Positions 22,977-29,907 of a DNA stretch of 34,741 bases are shown here, in pieces. Both the position numbers and the translations under genes were made by a program. Below the pieces are notes generated by a model. The model was not told where the DNA came from. It worked only from the letters and a program-made list of their open reading frames with translations, and ran no database searches. Each line of letters opens with the position of its first letter. Positions within the stretch are counted from its first letter, which is position 1. This DNA comes from Clostridiales bacterium (lineage in GTDB: Bacteria; Bacillota; Clostridia; Christensenellales; UBA1242), in assembly GCA_015069335.1 (NCBI GenBank), contig SVIU01000009.1, positions 1 through 34,741 on the forward strand, read 5' to 3'.

Positions 22977-24212
22977 ATGAATCCATTTGAATACGAATCA
23001 AAACCATTAGATGAATATTTTATGAATTGGGAGCAAATGTATCCAAAATCTTACAACAAAAAAACAGTTGCTCCTTATACAAAAGTTAGAATAATTTTAA
23101 TGAACGGCACCGAGTTTGAAAGCAATTGGTTTTTGCATCAATTTGCTAGAAACTGCAACAACAATGACCTAAGGCGAGAAATTGCAGTTGTGCGAAGTCA
23201 AGAACAGCAACAACAAAAGCGTATTAGTTGTTTAAAACCAATTAATGAAAATATGTTGGAAGAAACAATTGCATATGAGCAACTAGCAATTGATTTAACT
23301 GCCATATTAGCACAAAACGAAAAATGCCCTATTACAAAGGCTGCGTTAGATTTTGCACTACTTGAGGACTTTGACCACCTTTATCGCTTTGCAAACCTGC
23401 TTAAAATGGATTATGGCATTGATGCAGATATTATGGTTGGAAAGTTTACCGAGATTATGCCCGGCAGGCCAACAATCAATGAGCACAGACACCCGATTGA
23501 TAACATTAGGCCATATGGCAACAGCAAAAAGATGGACCCTTATACCAGATTGGTGGGAGGAATTATAACTGCTGCCGAACAACAAACAATGAACTTTTAT
23601 ATGAATATGGCACAAATGTACAAAAACCATTTAGGCAGAAAATTATTCAGCGAAATTGGTATGGTTGAAGAAGAACACGTTTCTCAATATGAAAGTTTAA
23701 AAGACCCAAACTGCACTTGGCTTGAACAATGGGTTATGCACGAATACACCGAGTGTTATTTATATTACTCAATGTATTTGGATGAAAGCGACAAGTATAT
23801 TAAGCAAATTTGGCTTGAACATTTTGAAATGGAAGTTGCTCACCTTAAAAAAGCTGCTGAAATGCTTCAAAAATACGAGAGAAAACAAACAAAAAGTGTT
23901 ATACCGAATGGCGAATTTCCTACCCTTTTAAAATTTGGTGGCAATAAAGAATATATTAGAAATGTGCTAAAAACTGTTGGCTACACTTCTGTTAAAGAAG
24001 AATATATTGAAGCAAGCAAATTGCCACAAGATGCTCGTTTCTTTGAGCATTTAAAAACAATTAACAAGGCACCAGAGTTTGTTGCAAGCCATTTGGTTAT
24101 TGAGGAGTATATAAACAAGTTTGGCGAGGATTATCGCTATTGCGACAAGCCACATCCAATTAGGGCACTTAGCAATCGCAAAAAAGATGATATTACTTCT
24201 GGTAGAAAATAA
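22977..24212 (+). CDS. Ferritin-like protein with three helix pairs
   Basis: 411 aa, cytosolic. Three segments each have a Glu on one helix and (E/D)xxH on the next, the ligand pattern of ferritin/rubrerythrin di-iron proteins: Glu101 with D131-x2-H134; Glu201 with E231-x2-H234; Glu256/259 with E286-x2-H289. A usual di-iron site needs two such pairs, so three pairs suggest a site plus a half, or a dimer-shared site. No rubredoxin Cys motifs occur. The first ~80 and last ~100 residues have no recognisable domain. GAGG lies 8 nt before the ATG. Function (peroxide reduction or iron handling) is inferred; feoAB is 5 kb away but not linked. Confidence 0.7.
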   Translation: MNPFEYESKPLDEYFMNWEQMYPKSYNKKTVAPYTKVRIILMNGTEFESNWFLHQFARNCNNNDLRREIAVVRSQEQQQQKRISCLKPINENMLEETIAYEQLAIDLTAILAQNEKCPITKAALDFALLEDFDHLYRFANLLKMDYGIDADIMVGKFTEIMPGRPTINEHRHPIDNIRPYGNSKKMDPYTRLVGGIITAAEQQTMNFYMNMAQMYKNHLGRKLFSEIGMVEEEHVSQYESLKDPNCTWLEQWVMHEYTECYLYYSMYLDESDKYIKQIWLEHFEMEVAHLKKAAEMLQKYERKQTKSVIPNGEFPTLLKFGGNKEYIRNVLKTVGYTSVKEEYIEASKLPQDARFFEHLKTINKAPEFVASHLVIEEYINKFGEDYRYCDKPHPIRALSNRKKDDITSGRK

Positions 24213-24227
24213 TATAAAATTAAGCAG

Positions 24228-24262
24228 TAAAAAAATACGAGCTGATTGCTCGTATTTTTTTA
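24228..24262. terminator. Bidirectional terminator
   Basis: 15-bp perfect stem (24228-24242 with 24248-24262), core ATACGAGC/GCTCGTAT flanked by A7/T7, 5-nt loop. It serves both the ferritin-like gene and the convergent 116-aa gene, whose stop codon lies in the stem. Confidence 0.9.
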
Positions 24263-24610
24263 CTTTTGTCTTGTTTCAGTATTGTCTTTATAATCAACAA
24301 ACCAAGAACTGCCATAGCATGCTGTCATAAGCCTTATGTAAGCATCCTCATATTTTTTTGCATCTGTGGTTGGAACAATAAAATAGTTATAACCGGATTT
24401 TCTAAAAGATAATACTTCTATTTTATATGGGAAAACTCTGCACATTTTTACTGTTTCACCGCAGTTGTTTAAAATTGACATTTGTAAAAAATTATATCTT
24501 TCAACATCTAGATGATAACTGATTGATGTGTCTGTGCCTTGTAAAATATCTTCAAAAAATGTTTTCATGTTTGGGTTACGCTTTAACAATCTCATATCTA
24601 TTTTCCCCAT
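24260..24610 (-). CDS. Hypothetical protein, 116 aa
   Basis: No family recognised. Soluble, with a run of mixed alpha/beta character; notable residues are four Cys spread singly and aromatic-rich segments (SGYNYFIVPTTDAKKYEDAYIRL near 72-94). A good ribosome site (AAAAGGAG, 8 nt) and a promoter upstream, plus a terminator, make it a real monocistronic gene. It points convergently at the ferritin-like gene. Confidence 0.8.
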   Translation of the reverse strand: MGKIDMRLLKRNPNMKTFFEDILQGTDTSISYHLDVERYNFLQMSILNNCGETVKMCRVFPYKIEVLSFRKSGYNYFIVPTTDAKKYEDAYIRLMTACYGSSWFVDYKDNTETRQK

Positions 24611-24675
24611 GTAAATTACTCCTTTTAATGTGGTGTTGTTGCTTATTTTATAAAATTATTTCTAACAATGTATAT

Positions 24676-24704
24676 ATTGTATTACACTTTTTGGATTTTG
24701 ACAA
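24676..24704 (-). promoter_or_regulatory. Promoter of the 116-aa gene
   Basis: Minus-strand TTGTCA (24699-24704), 17 bp, TACAAT (24676-24681). Confidence 0.6.
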
Positions 24705-24744
24705 TACTCAATTTTGAAATTTCTTATCTATTTTTGTTTTTTTG

Positions 24745-24773
24745 TTGACAAGCATAAAATTGTGTGTTAAAAT
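24745..24773 (+). promoter_or_regulatory. tRNA-Gly/tRNA-Arg promoter
   Basis: TTGACA (24745-24750), 17 bp, TAAAAT (24768-24773), 15 bp before tRNA-Gly. Confidence 0.8.
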
Positions 24774-24788
24774 ACAAAAGTTTTGTAT

Positions 24789-24862
24789 GCGGGTGTAGCT
24801 CAATGGTAGAGCCCCAGCCTTCCAAGCTGGTTGCGTGGGTCCGATTCCCATCACCCGCTCCA
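24789..24862 (+). tRNA. tRNA-Gly (anticodon TCC)
   Basis: 74 nt with encoded CCA. Acceptor GCGGGTG pairs fully with CACCCGC; discriminator T. Anticodon stem CCAGC/GCTGG with loop CTTCCAA gives TCC. T-loop is GTCCGATTCCC. Confidence 0.97.
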
Positions 24863-24867
24863 TTTAT

Positions 24868-24944
24868 GCATGCGTAGCTCAGTTGGATAGAGCAGCGCCC
24901 TTCTAAGGCGAAGGTCAGGGGTTCGAATCCCTTCGCGTGCACCA
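24868..24944 (+). tRNA. tRNA-Arg (anticodon TCT)
   Basis: 77 nt with encoded CCA, 5 nt after tRNA-Gly in the same transcript. Acceptor GCATGCG pairs with CGCGTGC (one G-U); discriminator A. Loop CTTCTAA gives TCT. T-arm GGTTCGAATCC intact. Confidence 0.97.
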
Positions 24945-24948
24945 CAAA

Positions 24949-24969
24949 AACACCGAATGGTGTTTTTTT
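24949..24969 (+). terminator. tRNA operon terminator
   Basis: AACACC (24949-24954), GAAT loop, GGTGTT (24959-24964), then five more T. Confidence 0.85.
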
Positions 24970-25035
24970 GTTGCTTATTTCTCGTGCACCAAACAAAAAA
25001 ATCCGGTCCCTTAGTTATAGCAGTTTGAAACTAGC

Positions 25036-25071
25036 AGAAAAAGAGAACTCTAAATTAAAATGAGTTCTCTT
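25036..25071 (-). terminator. Terminator of the uracil-DNA glycosylase gene
   Basis: AAGAGAACTC (25041-25050) pairs with GAGTTCTCTT (25062-25071) across an 11-nt loop. On the minus strand the first arm contains the last codons of the gene and the T-run follows at 25036-25040. Confidence 0.8.
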
Positions 25072-25612
25072 TTATTTTATTAAAAATTGGAACATTATCT
25101 TTATATCCCTTTGGATTTAAAGGACTTGGGTGATATATGGGTATTAGTGTATATTTTCTATTTCCCAATATAACATCAAATTCTTTTCCTACATAATCTG
25201 CAAATTTTTTTATTTTTGTTTGTAAAATTGCTTGAGTTGGATGTAATCCCATTGTTAATATAGTGTCACAAGGAATGTTATTTAATTGTTCTGTTAATAT
25301 TGGCATACAATTTAAAGAACATTTCTCCAGTTTGTTTCTATCTTCTATAATACATTTACAACACTCGGTAAAATAAATGTTATCAATTGATAACCCTATA
25401 TTATTTAAAAGTTTTTCTAATACTTTTCCTGTTGCTTGTAGTTTCCCAGATGTATTATAAAATGCTTTTTTACTTTCAATCCAACCATCTTTTGCTGGAC
25501 TTTCTCCAATAATTACAAAATTTGTTGTTCCAAATTGCATAGAGTTTTCTGTGAGTTTTGGCAAATTACCACATAATGAACATTTACATATTTTTTCTTT
25601 AACATCTTTCAT
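25055..25612 (-). CDS. Uracil-DNA glycosylase superfamily protein
   Basis: 185 aa. Motif A region GESPAKDG (36-43) corresponds to the GEAPG-type loop and HPSPLN (161-166) to the second active-site motif of the UDG superfamily, which excises uracil from DNA. Cys9/11/14 at the N-terminus and Cys84/85/87 and 98/102 in the middle could hold a 4Fe-4S cluster as in UDG families 4 and 5. The loop GWIESKKAFYNTSGK departs from the canonical sequences, so substrate may differ. AAAGGA precedes the ATG; TATAAT lies 20 nt upstream. Confidence 0.75.
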   Translation of the reverse strand: MKDVKEKICKCSLCGNLPKLTENSMQFGTTNFVIIGESPAKDGWIESKKAFYNTSGKLQATGKVLEKLLNNIGLSIDNIYFTECCKCIIEDRNKLEKCSLNCMPILTEQLNNIPCDTILTMGLHPTQAILQTKIKKFADYVGKEFDVILGNRKYTLIPIYHPSPLNPKGYKDNVPIFNKIKENSF

Positions 25613-25685
25613 TTGTTTAATCCTTTATGATATTATAACACAAAATAAATTTTTTTGTATATAAAATTTTGATAATTGTGGCACT

Positions 25686-25747
25686 TAGACGTGTGCTTGT
25701 TATATACAAGTGTTCTCGCTTCGCTCGAACAGACAAGCACACGCCTA
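25686..25747. repeat. Inverted repeat with nested hairpins
   Basis: Arms TAGACGTGTGCTTGT (25686-25700) and ACAAGCACACGCCTA (25733-25747), 14 of 15 bp matching, around inner CTTGT/ACAAG and GTTC/GAAC pairs. Not followed by a T-run, so it is not an ordinary terminator. It lies upstream of the UDG promoter. Confidence 0.65.
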
Positions 25748-25765
25748 CAACTAAAAAAAGAAGAC

Positions 25766-25808
25766 AAAAAGCGAAAGTGTTGGTAAACGTAACACACTTT
25801 CGCTTTTT
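25766..25808 (-). terminator. Strong terminator downstream of the structured RNA candidate
   Basis: 15-bp perfect stem (25766-25780 with 25794-25808; AAAAAGCGAAAGTGT and its complement), 13-nt loop, followed on the minus strand by TCTTCTTTTTTTAG. No protein gene lies directly upstream of it on either strand; the nearest transcribed feature is the candidate RNA at 25843-26021. Confidence 0.75.
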
Positions 25809-25842
25809 GCTATACTAATAAATTGCTAATTTATTCCATGGT

Positions 25843-26021
25843 GTACTTGACAAGAGTCTCTGAAATGAGTTTTCTTTTTGCTGGTTAAGGCAGAGAAACG
25901 ATATTTGTGCTTATTTCTTGTTTTTATCTTTTCTCTACCTTTTTAAGTAGAGCGTAGCGACACCAAGGTTCTGCGAAGCAGGTTCTTATATTGTGTTTTC
26001 ATTTCTTCTCTTGTCAAGTAC
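25843..26021 (-). ncRNA. Candidate structured non-coding RNA
   Basis: The ends pair perfectly over 14 bp (GTACTTGACAAGAG 25843-25856 with 26008-26021), then a second stem GAAATGA (25862-25868) with TCATTTC (25999-26005). Inside, on the minus strand, hairpins CTGC-TTC-GCAG (near 25970-25980), CTCTAC/GTAGAG (near 25933-25952), and a TTGGT/ACCAG pairing close a multibranch interior. A strong terminator lies 35 nt downstream on the minus strand; a TATTTT -10 with TGC lies upstream near 26034. No ORF fills it. Size and closing stem recall 6S RNA, but the branched interior does not. A mobile palindromic element is the alternative. Confidence 0.45.
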
Positions 26022-26044
26022 CTTTCACGGCATAAAATAGCAAT

Positions 26045-26080
26045 AAAAAAAGAATTGAGATTGTTTATCATCTCAACTCT
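26045..26080 (-). terminator. Intrinsic terminator, minus strand
   Basis: GAGTTGAGAT pairs with ATCTCAATTC (one G-U, pairing only on the minus strand), 8-nt loop, then seven T. It ends either the small ORF at 26068 or read-through from the Nudix gene at 26351. Confidence 0.8.
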
Positions 26081-26265
26081 TTAAATATTACGCTAGTTTC
26101 AAAAGTGTTAGCCCTTTGGTTCGGTTTTTTTTGTTTGTTCTCTTCTTTTTTATTTTTTAATTTTTCTTTCTTCTTTTTATTTGGATTTTTTGAAATAAGA
26201 AATAATAAAGAAAAACAAAAATAAATGGTTTTGATATTCACACTTCGTTCACACTTTTTGTTCAC
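26068..26265 (-). CDS. Doubtful small ORF, 65 aa
   Basis: GTG start; a hydrophobic stretch (residues ~13-25) followed by a Lys/Asn-rich low-complexity segment. The stop codon lies in the terminator stem at 26045-26080, which mildly supports it. There is no ribosome site and the composition is what random AT-rich DNA gives, so it may be the 3' untranslated tail of the Nudix transcript. Confidence 0.2.
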   Translation of the reverse strand: MNKKCERSVNIKTIYFCFSLLFLISKNPNKKKKEKLKNKKEENKQKKPNQRANTFETSVIFKELR

Positions 26266-26350
26266 ACATTAAAAAACTTAACTATACTAAGTCAAGTTTT
26301 TGTATAATTACCATAAATTTAATAGCACAATGTTTAATCTGAATAAAAGA

Positions 26351-26806
26351 TTATAAATGCTTTATCGCACTTTCAATTTGTGCCTTAAAAGTTTTTCCGT
26401 TTGCCCATTTTATGTAGTCAGTTAAGTTTTCTAGGTCAACAAACTTTCTTTCGCAAATTTCCCATTCTTGTTTAAATGGTAATTCTTGTTGTAGCCTCGC
26501 AAAGTATCTTAATTGATAATATGCTTCGCCATTTTCAACCACTTCAACTGCACCAATATATTTTTCTTTGCAAATTGTAACGCACGCTTCTTCCATTAAC
26601 TCTCTATGCAGGGTTTCTAGGTGTGTTTCACCTGCTTCTGGATGTCCACCTGGAATTGTCCACGTTTTGTCGTTTCTAACAATCAAAATTTGGTTTTTAT
26701 CGTTAAAAACATAGCCACTTACCTGCGTGTGCTTTTTGTTGACAAGCTCAAAATTTTCTCTCCAACAGATTTTACAATTTTCTGATAGAATTTCATAGTA
26801 TTCCAT
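26351..26806 (-). CDS. Nudix hydrolase with altered box
   Basis: 151 aa. Nudix box G54-x5-E60-x7-R68-E69-L-M-E72-E73-A-C75: the metal-binding glutamates are intact but the usual final Gly is Cys75. An N-terminal CKIC pair (11-14) is another unusual feature. WTIPGGHPEAGE precedes the box. Not closely similar to the Nudix protein at 21869. GGGAGG before the ATG. Substrate unknown. Confidence 0.87.
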   Translation of the reverse strand: MEYYEILSENCKICWRENFELVNKKHTQVSGYVFNDKNQILIVRNDKTWTIPGGHPEAGETHLETLHRELMEEACVTICKEKYIGAVEVVENGEAYYQLRYFARLQQELPFKQEWEICERKFVDLENLTDYIKWANGKTFKAQIESAIKHL

Positions 26807-26915
26807 AAAATACCTCCCCTAGGTTAAATAGTTTATCATATTAATAATTACAATATCAAGTATTTGATTTGGTCTTAAATCAATAATTTATTAACATTAT
26901 TCTCAAATTTCCATC

Positions 26916-26944
26916 TTGAAATTTATGTACGTATATGCTAAAAT
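26916..26944 (+). promoter_or_regulatory. Promoter of the 117-aa gene
   Basis: TTGAAA (26916-26921), 17 bp, TAAAAT (26939-26944) with TGC directly upstream (extended -10). Confidence 0.65.
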
Positions 26945-26964
26945 GCTCATAACTGGAGTTTATT

Positions 26965-27318
26965 ATGATAAATTTATGCGAACCTTTTTTAAACACTAAT
27001 GATTTAATGAGTTTTTTGTGCACAGTTTTAAGCAGCGAATATGCAATTTTTAACAAAAAAGAATATTGCTATAAGGATTTTAGGAAATATATTTCTATTC
27101 AAGCAAGAAGTCCTTTTGAGATTGTTGTTGCAGTGCATTGCAATTTTGGACTTGCACCATATAATATGTACAAGCTAACACCATTTGAATTTAAGCCTTT
27201 ATACCCTTTGTGTGGCAAAAATTATCAAGAATCTTGGCGAAAATTTTTGGTTGGCAAATTTAAAAATTATAATGCCGAGCTTGAAGTTTTTTTGAAACAA
27301 CAAGGAAAAAACAAATAA
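26965..27318 (+). CDS. Hypothetical protein, 117 aa
   Basis: I do not recognise a family. Soluble; five Cys (5, 19, 40, 59, 83) and several aromatic-Lys segments; C-terminus Lys-rich. It has a promoter and a TGGAG ribosome site 7 nt before the ATG, so it is likely real. Downstream are an imperfect hairpin (AACAGTT/AACTGTT near 27345-27372) and the palindromic element at 27373, either of which could end its transcript. Confidence 0.7.
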   Translation: MINLCEPFLNTNDLMSFLCTVLSSEYAIFNKKEYCYKDFRKYISIQARSPFEIVVAVHCNFGLAPYNMYKLTPFEFKPLYPLCGKNYQESWRKFLVGKFKNYNAELEVFLKQQGKNK

Positions 27319-27372
27319 AAGGAAAAAACAAATAATTTGATAAATTAAAAACAGTTACAATTAATGCAACTG

Positions 27373-27712
27373 TTCAGGCTGAAGACAAACTATGATTTTT
27401 ACTTAGTTTGTCTTTTTCTATTGGCAATTTTTAGAAAAGCCTCCCCCTACCTTAAGGGGGAGGTGGCAGCCCTTTGGGGGACCCCGAAAAGCCCCAACAT
27501 TAGTGGACTTTTTGGGGAGAGGAAATGCCAGCCATAAAGCAAAAATTTTGCAACTAGCAAAATTGAAGCCAAAAGGCTGTGCATTGACGAGGTAGGGGGT
27601 GTTTGACTGCTTGAAAATAAAGGAATTTTTAGAACTTCAATAGGACAAACACCCCTTCAGTCGGCTAATTGCCGACAGCTCCCCCTTAAAGTAGGGGGAG
27701 CCTAAATCAGGC
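27373..27712. repeat. Palindromic intergenic element, copy B with inserted module
   Basis: Opens with hairpin AGACAAACTA/TAGTTTGTCT (27383-27413) and TTTTTCTATTGGCAA, then CCTCCCCCT/AGGGGGAGG (27430-27453). Copy A (13470-13688) has the same opening on the opposite strand. The middle (27480-27575) carries the block also found in the 23S leader. The end has GTCGGC/GCCGAC (27660-27676) and GCTCCCCCT/AGGGGGAGC (27678-27701). The whole is flanked by two near-identical 24-bp hairpin repeats, ACAGTT(A/G)CAATTAATGC... near 27346 and 27762. No coding capacity; it fills the gap between the 117-aa gene and rpsU. Confidence 0.7.
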
Positions 27713-27793
27713 AATGCTTTTTCATTTCTAGTAAACTTTTTCTATTTGTCTACACGCTGAACAGTTGCAATTAATGCAACTGTTTTTTGATGT

Positions 27794-27821
27794 AAAAAAA
27801 GAGGTATTAACCTCTTTTTCT
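27794..27821 (-). terminator. rpsU terminator
   Basis: GAGGT (27801-27805), ATTA loop, ACCTC (27810-27814), extended by A/T pairs and followed by T on the minus strand. The rpsU stop codon (27807-27809) lies in the loop. A second hairpin (27762-27785) with T-run follows. Confidence 0.8.
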
Positions 27822-27989
27822 TGCTCTTTTGCGTGCTGCCTCACGTTTTTCTTTTTTCTTTACGCTTGGTTTTTTGTAAGCTTCTTTTTTACGAATATCT
27901 CCGATGATGCCGTCTTTTTGACATTTTCTTTTAAAGCGTTTGATAGCACTTTCAATGTTTTCGTTTTCGCCAACTTTAACAACTGTCAT
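27807..27989 (-). CDS. rpsU: 30S ribosomal protein S21
   Basis: 60 aa, start at ATG 27989 with AAGGTGGTGA directly upstream; the ORF four codons longer is not needed. [21 protein letters not shown] is the S21 N-terminus, and the C-terminus is the usual Lys/Arg-rich tail ([16 protein letters not shown]). S21 binds near the 16S 3' end and helps initiation. It is monocistronic, divergent from the tyrS T-box. Confidence 0.97.
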   Translation of the reverse strand: MTVVKVGENENIESAIKRFKRKCQKDGIIGDIRKKEAYKKPSVKKKEKREAARKRARKRG

Positions 27990-28028
27990 TATTTTCACCA
28001 CCTTTTATCGTACAATTTACTGTTGCAA

Positions 28029-28057
28029 ATTATATCAAACAATTTTGTTTTTGTCAA
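28029..28057 (-). promoter_or_regulatory. rpsU promoter, full consensus
   Basis: Minus-strand TTGACA (28052-28057), 17 bp, TATAAT (28029-28034) with TGA upstream (extended -10). Confidence 0.88.
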
Positions 28058-28106
28058 CAACTTAAATAATTTTTTAGCAAATTGCAAGAATTTTTGCACA
28101 AAGTTG

Positions 28107-28135
28107 TTGACTTATATTTTTTTTAGTGCTAGATT
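28107..28135 (+). promoter_or_regulatory. tyrS T-box promoter
   Basis: TTGACT (28107-28112), 17 bp, TAGATT (28130-28135). Confidence 0.75.
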
Positions 28136-28141
28136 AAACTT

Positions 28142-28365
28142 AACGTTGAAAAAAGACACAGTAGTTTGTTTTGCAATAAGAAATTAGAGAAAAGTTGGCT
28201 GGTGCAAAACTTTTGAGCAAAATAAATGAATTACACTTTTGGAGTTGAGGTTTGCTCTGGCCTTAAATTTTAGAGCATAATAAGGCAAACATTTTTTTGT
28301 TTTGCGAAATAAGGTGGTACCACGATTGTTAAAAATCGTCCTTATGTTTAGGGGCGATTTTTTTG
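28142..28365 (+). promoter_or_regulatory. T-box riboswitch, tyrosine-specific
   Basis: The conserved T-box AAGGTGGTACCACG is at 28311-28324. It is followed by the terminator (28333-28342 with 28351-28360, then T7), which the T-box side can re-pair to form an antiterminator. Stem I shows the AGAGA bulge near 28170 and GGTGCAA near 28200. The specifier loop GAATTACA puts the codon TAC at 28232-28234, matching tyrosine. Uncharged tRNA-Tyr should stabilise the antiterminator and turn on tyrS. Confidence 0.93.
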
Positions 28366-28401
28366 TTGTATTTGCCCTACTTATATAAAAGGAGTAACAT
28401 T

Positions 28402-29643
28402 ATGATTGACACAACACTATTTAAAACATTAAAAGAAAGAGGATTGTTATATCAATGCACAGATGAAGAAGCCTTACAAAAAAAATTAGAATCTGGCGAA
28501 CCAATTGTTGTATATGAGGGCACAGACCCAACAGCTGACAGTTTGCATTTGGGACACTGCATTCCTTACTGCATTATGAGAAGATTTCAACAAGCCGGCC
28601 ACAAAGTAATTTTGCTTATGGGCGGTGCAACTGCTTGCATTGGTGATCCAAGCGGAAGAAACACAATTAGAAAAATGCTTGATAAGCAAGAAATTGCAAA
28701 CAATATTGCATCTATAAAAAGTTCTTTATCTAAATTTTTAGATTTTGAAGGCGAAAACCCTGCAATTGTTGTAAACAATGCCGACTGGTATAATGGTTAT
28801 GACTATATAGATTTTATGCGTGAGATTGGCGTGCATTTTAACGTTAACGAAATGCTTGCAACCGAAATTTACAACAATCGACTTGAGGCGGGCGGACTTA
28901 CCTTTTTTGAACTTGGCTATATGTTGATGCAAGCTTATGACTTTATTCATTTGGCTGACAAATATAACTGCACTCTTCAATATGGCGGTGGCGACCAATG
29001 GGCAAACGTTGCTGCTGGTGTTAAGCTTGCAAGAAAACTCAACTTTAACACTGGAACAAAATATGACCTTATTGGTGCAACCAACCCACTTCTTGTTATG
29101 CCAAACGGCAAAAAGATGGGCAAAACTGAAAAAGGTGCAATTTGGATCGATAACGACAAAATTTCTGCTTACGACTTTTATCAAGGCATTTACCAAACAC
29201 CTGATGCTTGCGTGAGGATGATGTTTGCTTTGTTTACTGATATTCCAATGCCAGAAATTGATGCTATGATTGAAAAAGACATTGTAAACGCAAAAAAAGT
29301 TCTCTCATACGAAATTACAAAATTTATTCGTGGAGAACAAGACGCGATTTTAGCACAACAAGCAAGTGAAAACTTGTTTAATGGTGGAAGCAATTTGGAC
29401 AATGCTCCAACTTTGGAATTAACTAATCAAGATGCAACCTTGCCTATTAGCGACATTTTGGTTATGGCAAAACTTTGCGCTTCTAAAGGCGAAGCAAGAA
29501 GGCTTATTGACCAAGGCGGAATATCACTTAATGACAATAAAGTTTGCGATTTTAAATATGTACTTACAAACGAAGACTTTTCAAACGGCTATGCCCTACT
29601 AAAAAAAGGAAAAAAACAATTTATTAAACTTGTAATAGTTTAA
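28402..29643 (+). CDS. tyrS: Tyrosyl-tRNA synthetase
   Basis: 413 aa from the ATG at 28402 (AAAGGAG 7 nt upstream; the longer ORF begins inside the T-box terminator). Class I enzyme: HLGH (49-52) as HIGH, GGGDQ near 195-199, KMGKT (238-242) as KMSKS, and a C-terminal S4 RNA-binding domain (~345-410; SKGEARRLIDQGGISLNDNKV). Under T-box control. Confidence 0.97.
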   Translation: MIDTTLFKTLKERGLLYQCTDEEALQKKLESGEPIVVYEGTDPTADSLHLGHCIPYCIMRRFQQAGHKVILLMGGATACIGDPSGRNTIRKMLDKQEIANNIASIKSSLSKFLDFEGENPAIVVNNADWYNGYDYIDFMREIGVHFNVNEMLATEIYNNRLEAGGLTFFELGYMLMQAYDFIHLADKYNCTLQYGGGDQWANVAAGVKLARKLNFNTGTKYDLIGATNPLLVMPNGKKMGKTEKGAIWIDNDKISAYDFYQGIYQTPDACVRMMFALFTDIPMPEIDAMIEKDIVNAKKVLSYEITKFIRGEQDAILAQQASENLFNGGSNLDNAPTLELTNQDATLPISDILVMAKLCASKGEARRLIDQGGISLNDNKVCDFKYVLTNEDFSNGYALLKKGKKQFIKLVIV

Positions 29644-29724
29644 TCAGATTTTAAAACCTTTTTACCAAAAATTAGTTTAATGATTGATGACAAAAATTTT
29701 GGCATCTTTATGCAATAAATTTTC

Positions 29725-29803
29725 ATAAACACCTCTTTTAACACTCTTGTAATATCTTATGATTTATCAAATACAATTGTGATTTTGAGGTGTTTATTTT
29801 TTG
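29725..29803 (+). terminator. Possible tyrS terminator (long-loop hairpin)
   Basis: 11-bp arms ATAAACACCTC (29725-29735) and GAGGTGTTTAT (29787-29797) followed by six T. The 51-nt loop has an inner TTGTA/TACAA pair. It lies 80 nt after tyrS in a 264-nt gap with no gene visible. Confidence 0.5.
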
Positions 29804-29857
29804 CAATATTTAATTTAATTTTAAAAACAAGATAAACCATAATTTTATATCAATAAT

Positions 29858-29887
29858 TTGACTTTATTGCTTTAATATTGCTAAACT
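29858..29887 (+). promoter_or_regulatory. Promoter of the YhhN-family gene
   Basis: TTGACT (29858-29863), 18 bp, TAAACT (29882-29887) with TGC upstream (extended -10). Confidence 0.6.
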
Positions 29888-29907
29888 ATAAACAATAGGA
29901 GTTAATT

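Noticed and set aside
24724..24996. 90-aa minus-strand ORF over the tRNAs (GDGNRTHATSLEGW-type sequence)
   Set aside because: It is the antisense translation of tRNA-Gly and tRNA-Arg, a well-known spurious protein.
25843..26021. tmRNA, RNase P RNA or SRP RNA
   Set aside because: No tRNA-like end or tag, no RNase P core, and no SRP GGAA-tetraloop helix were found.
27765..28187. 140-aa plus-strand ORF
   Set aside because: Antisense to rpsU and its promoter; Phe/Asn-rich shadow translation.
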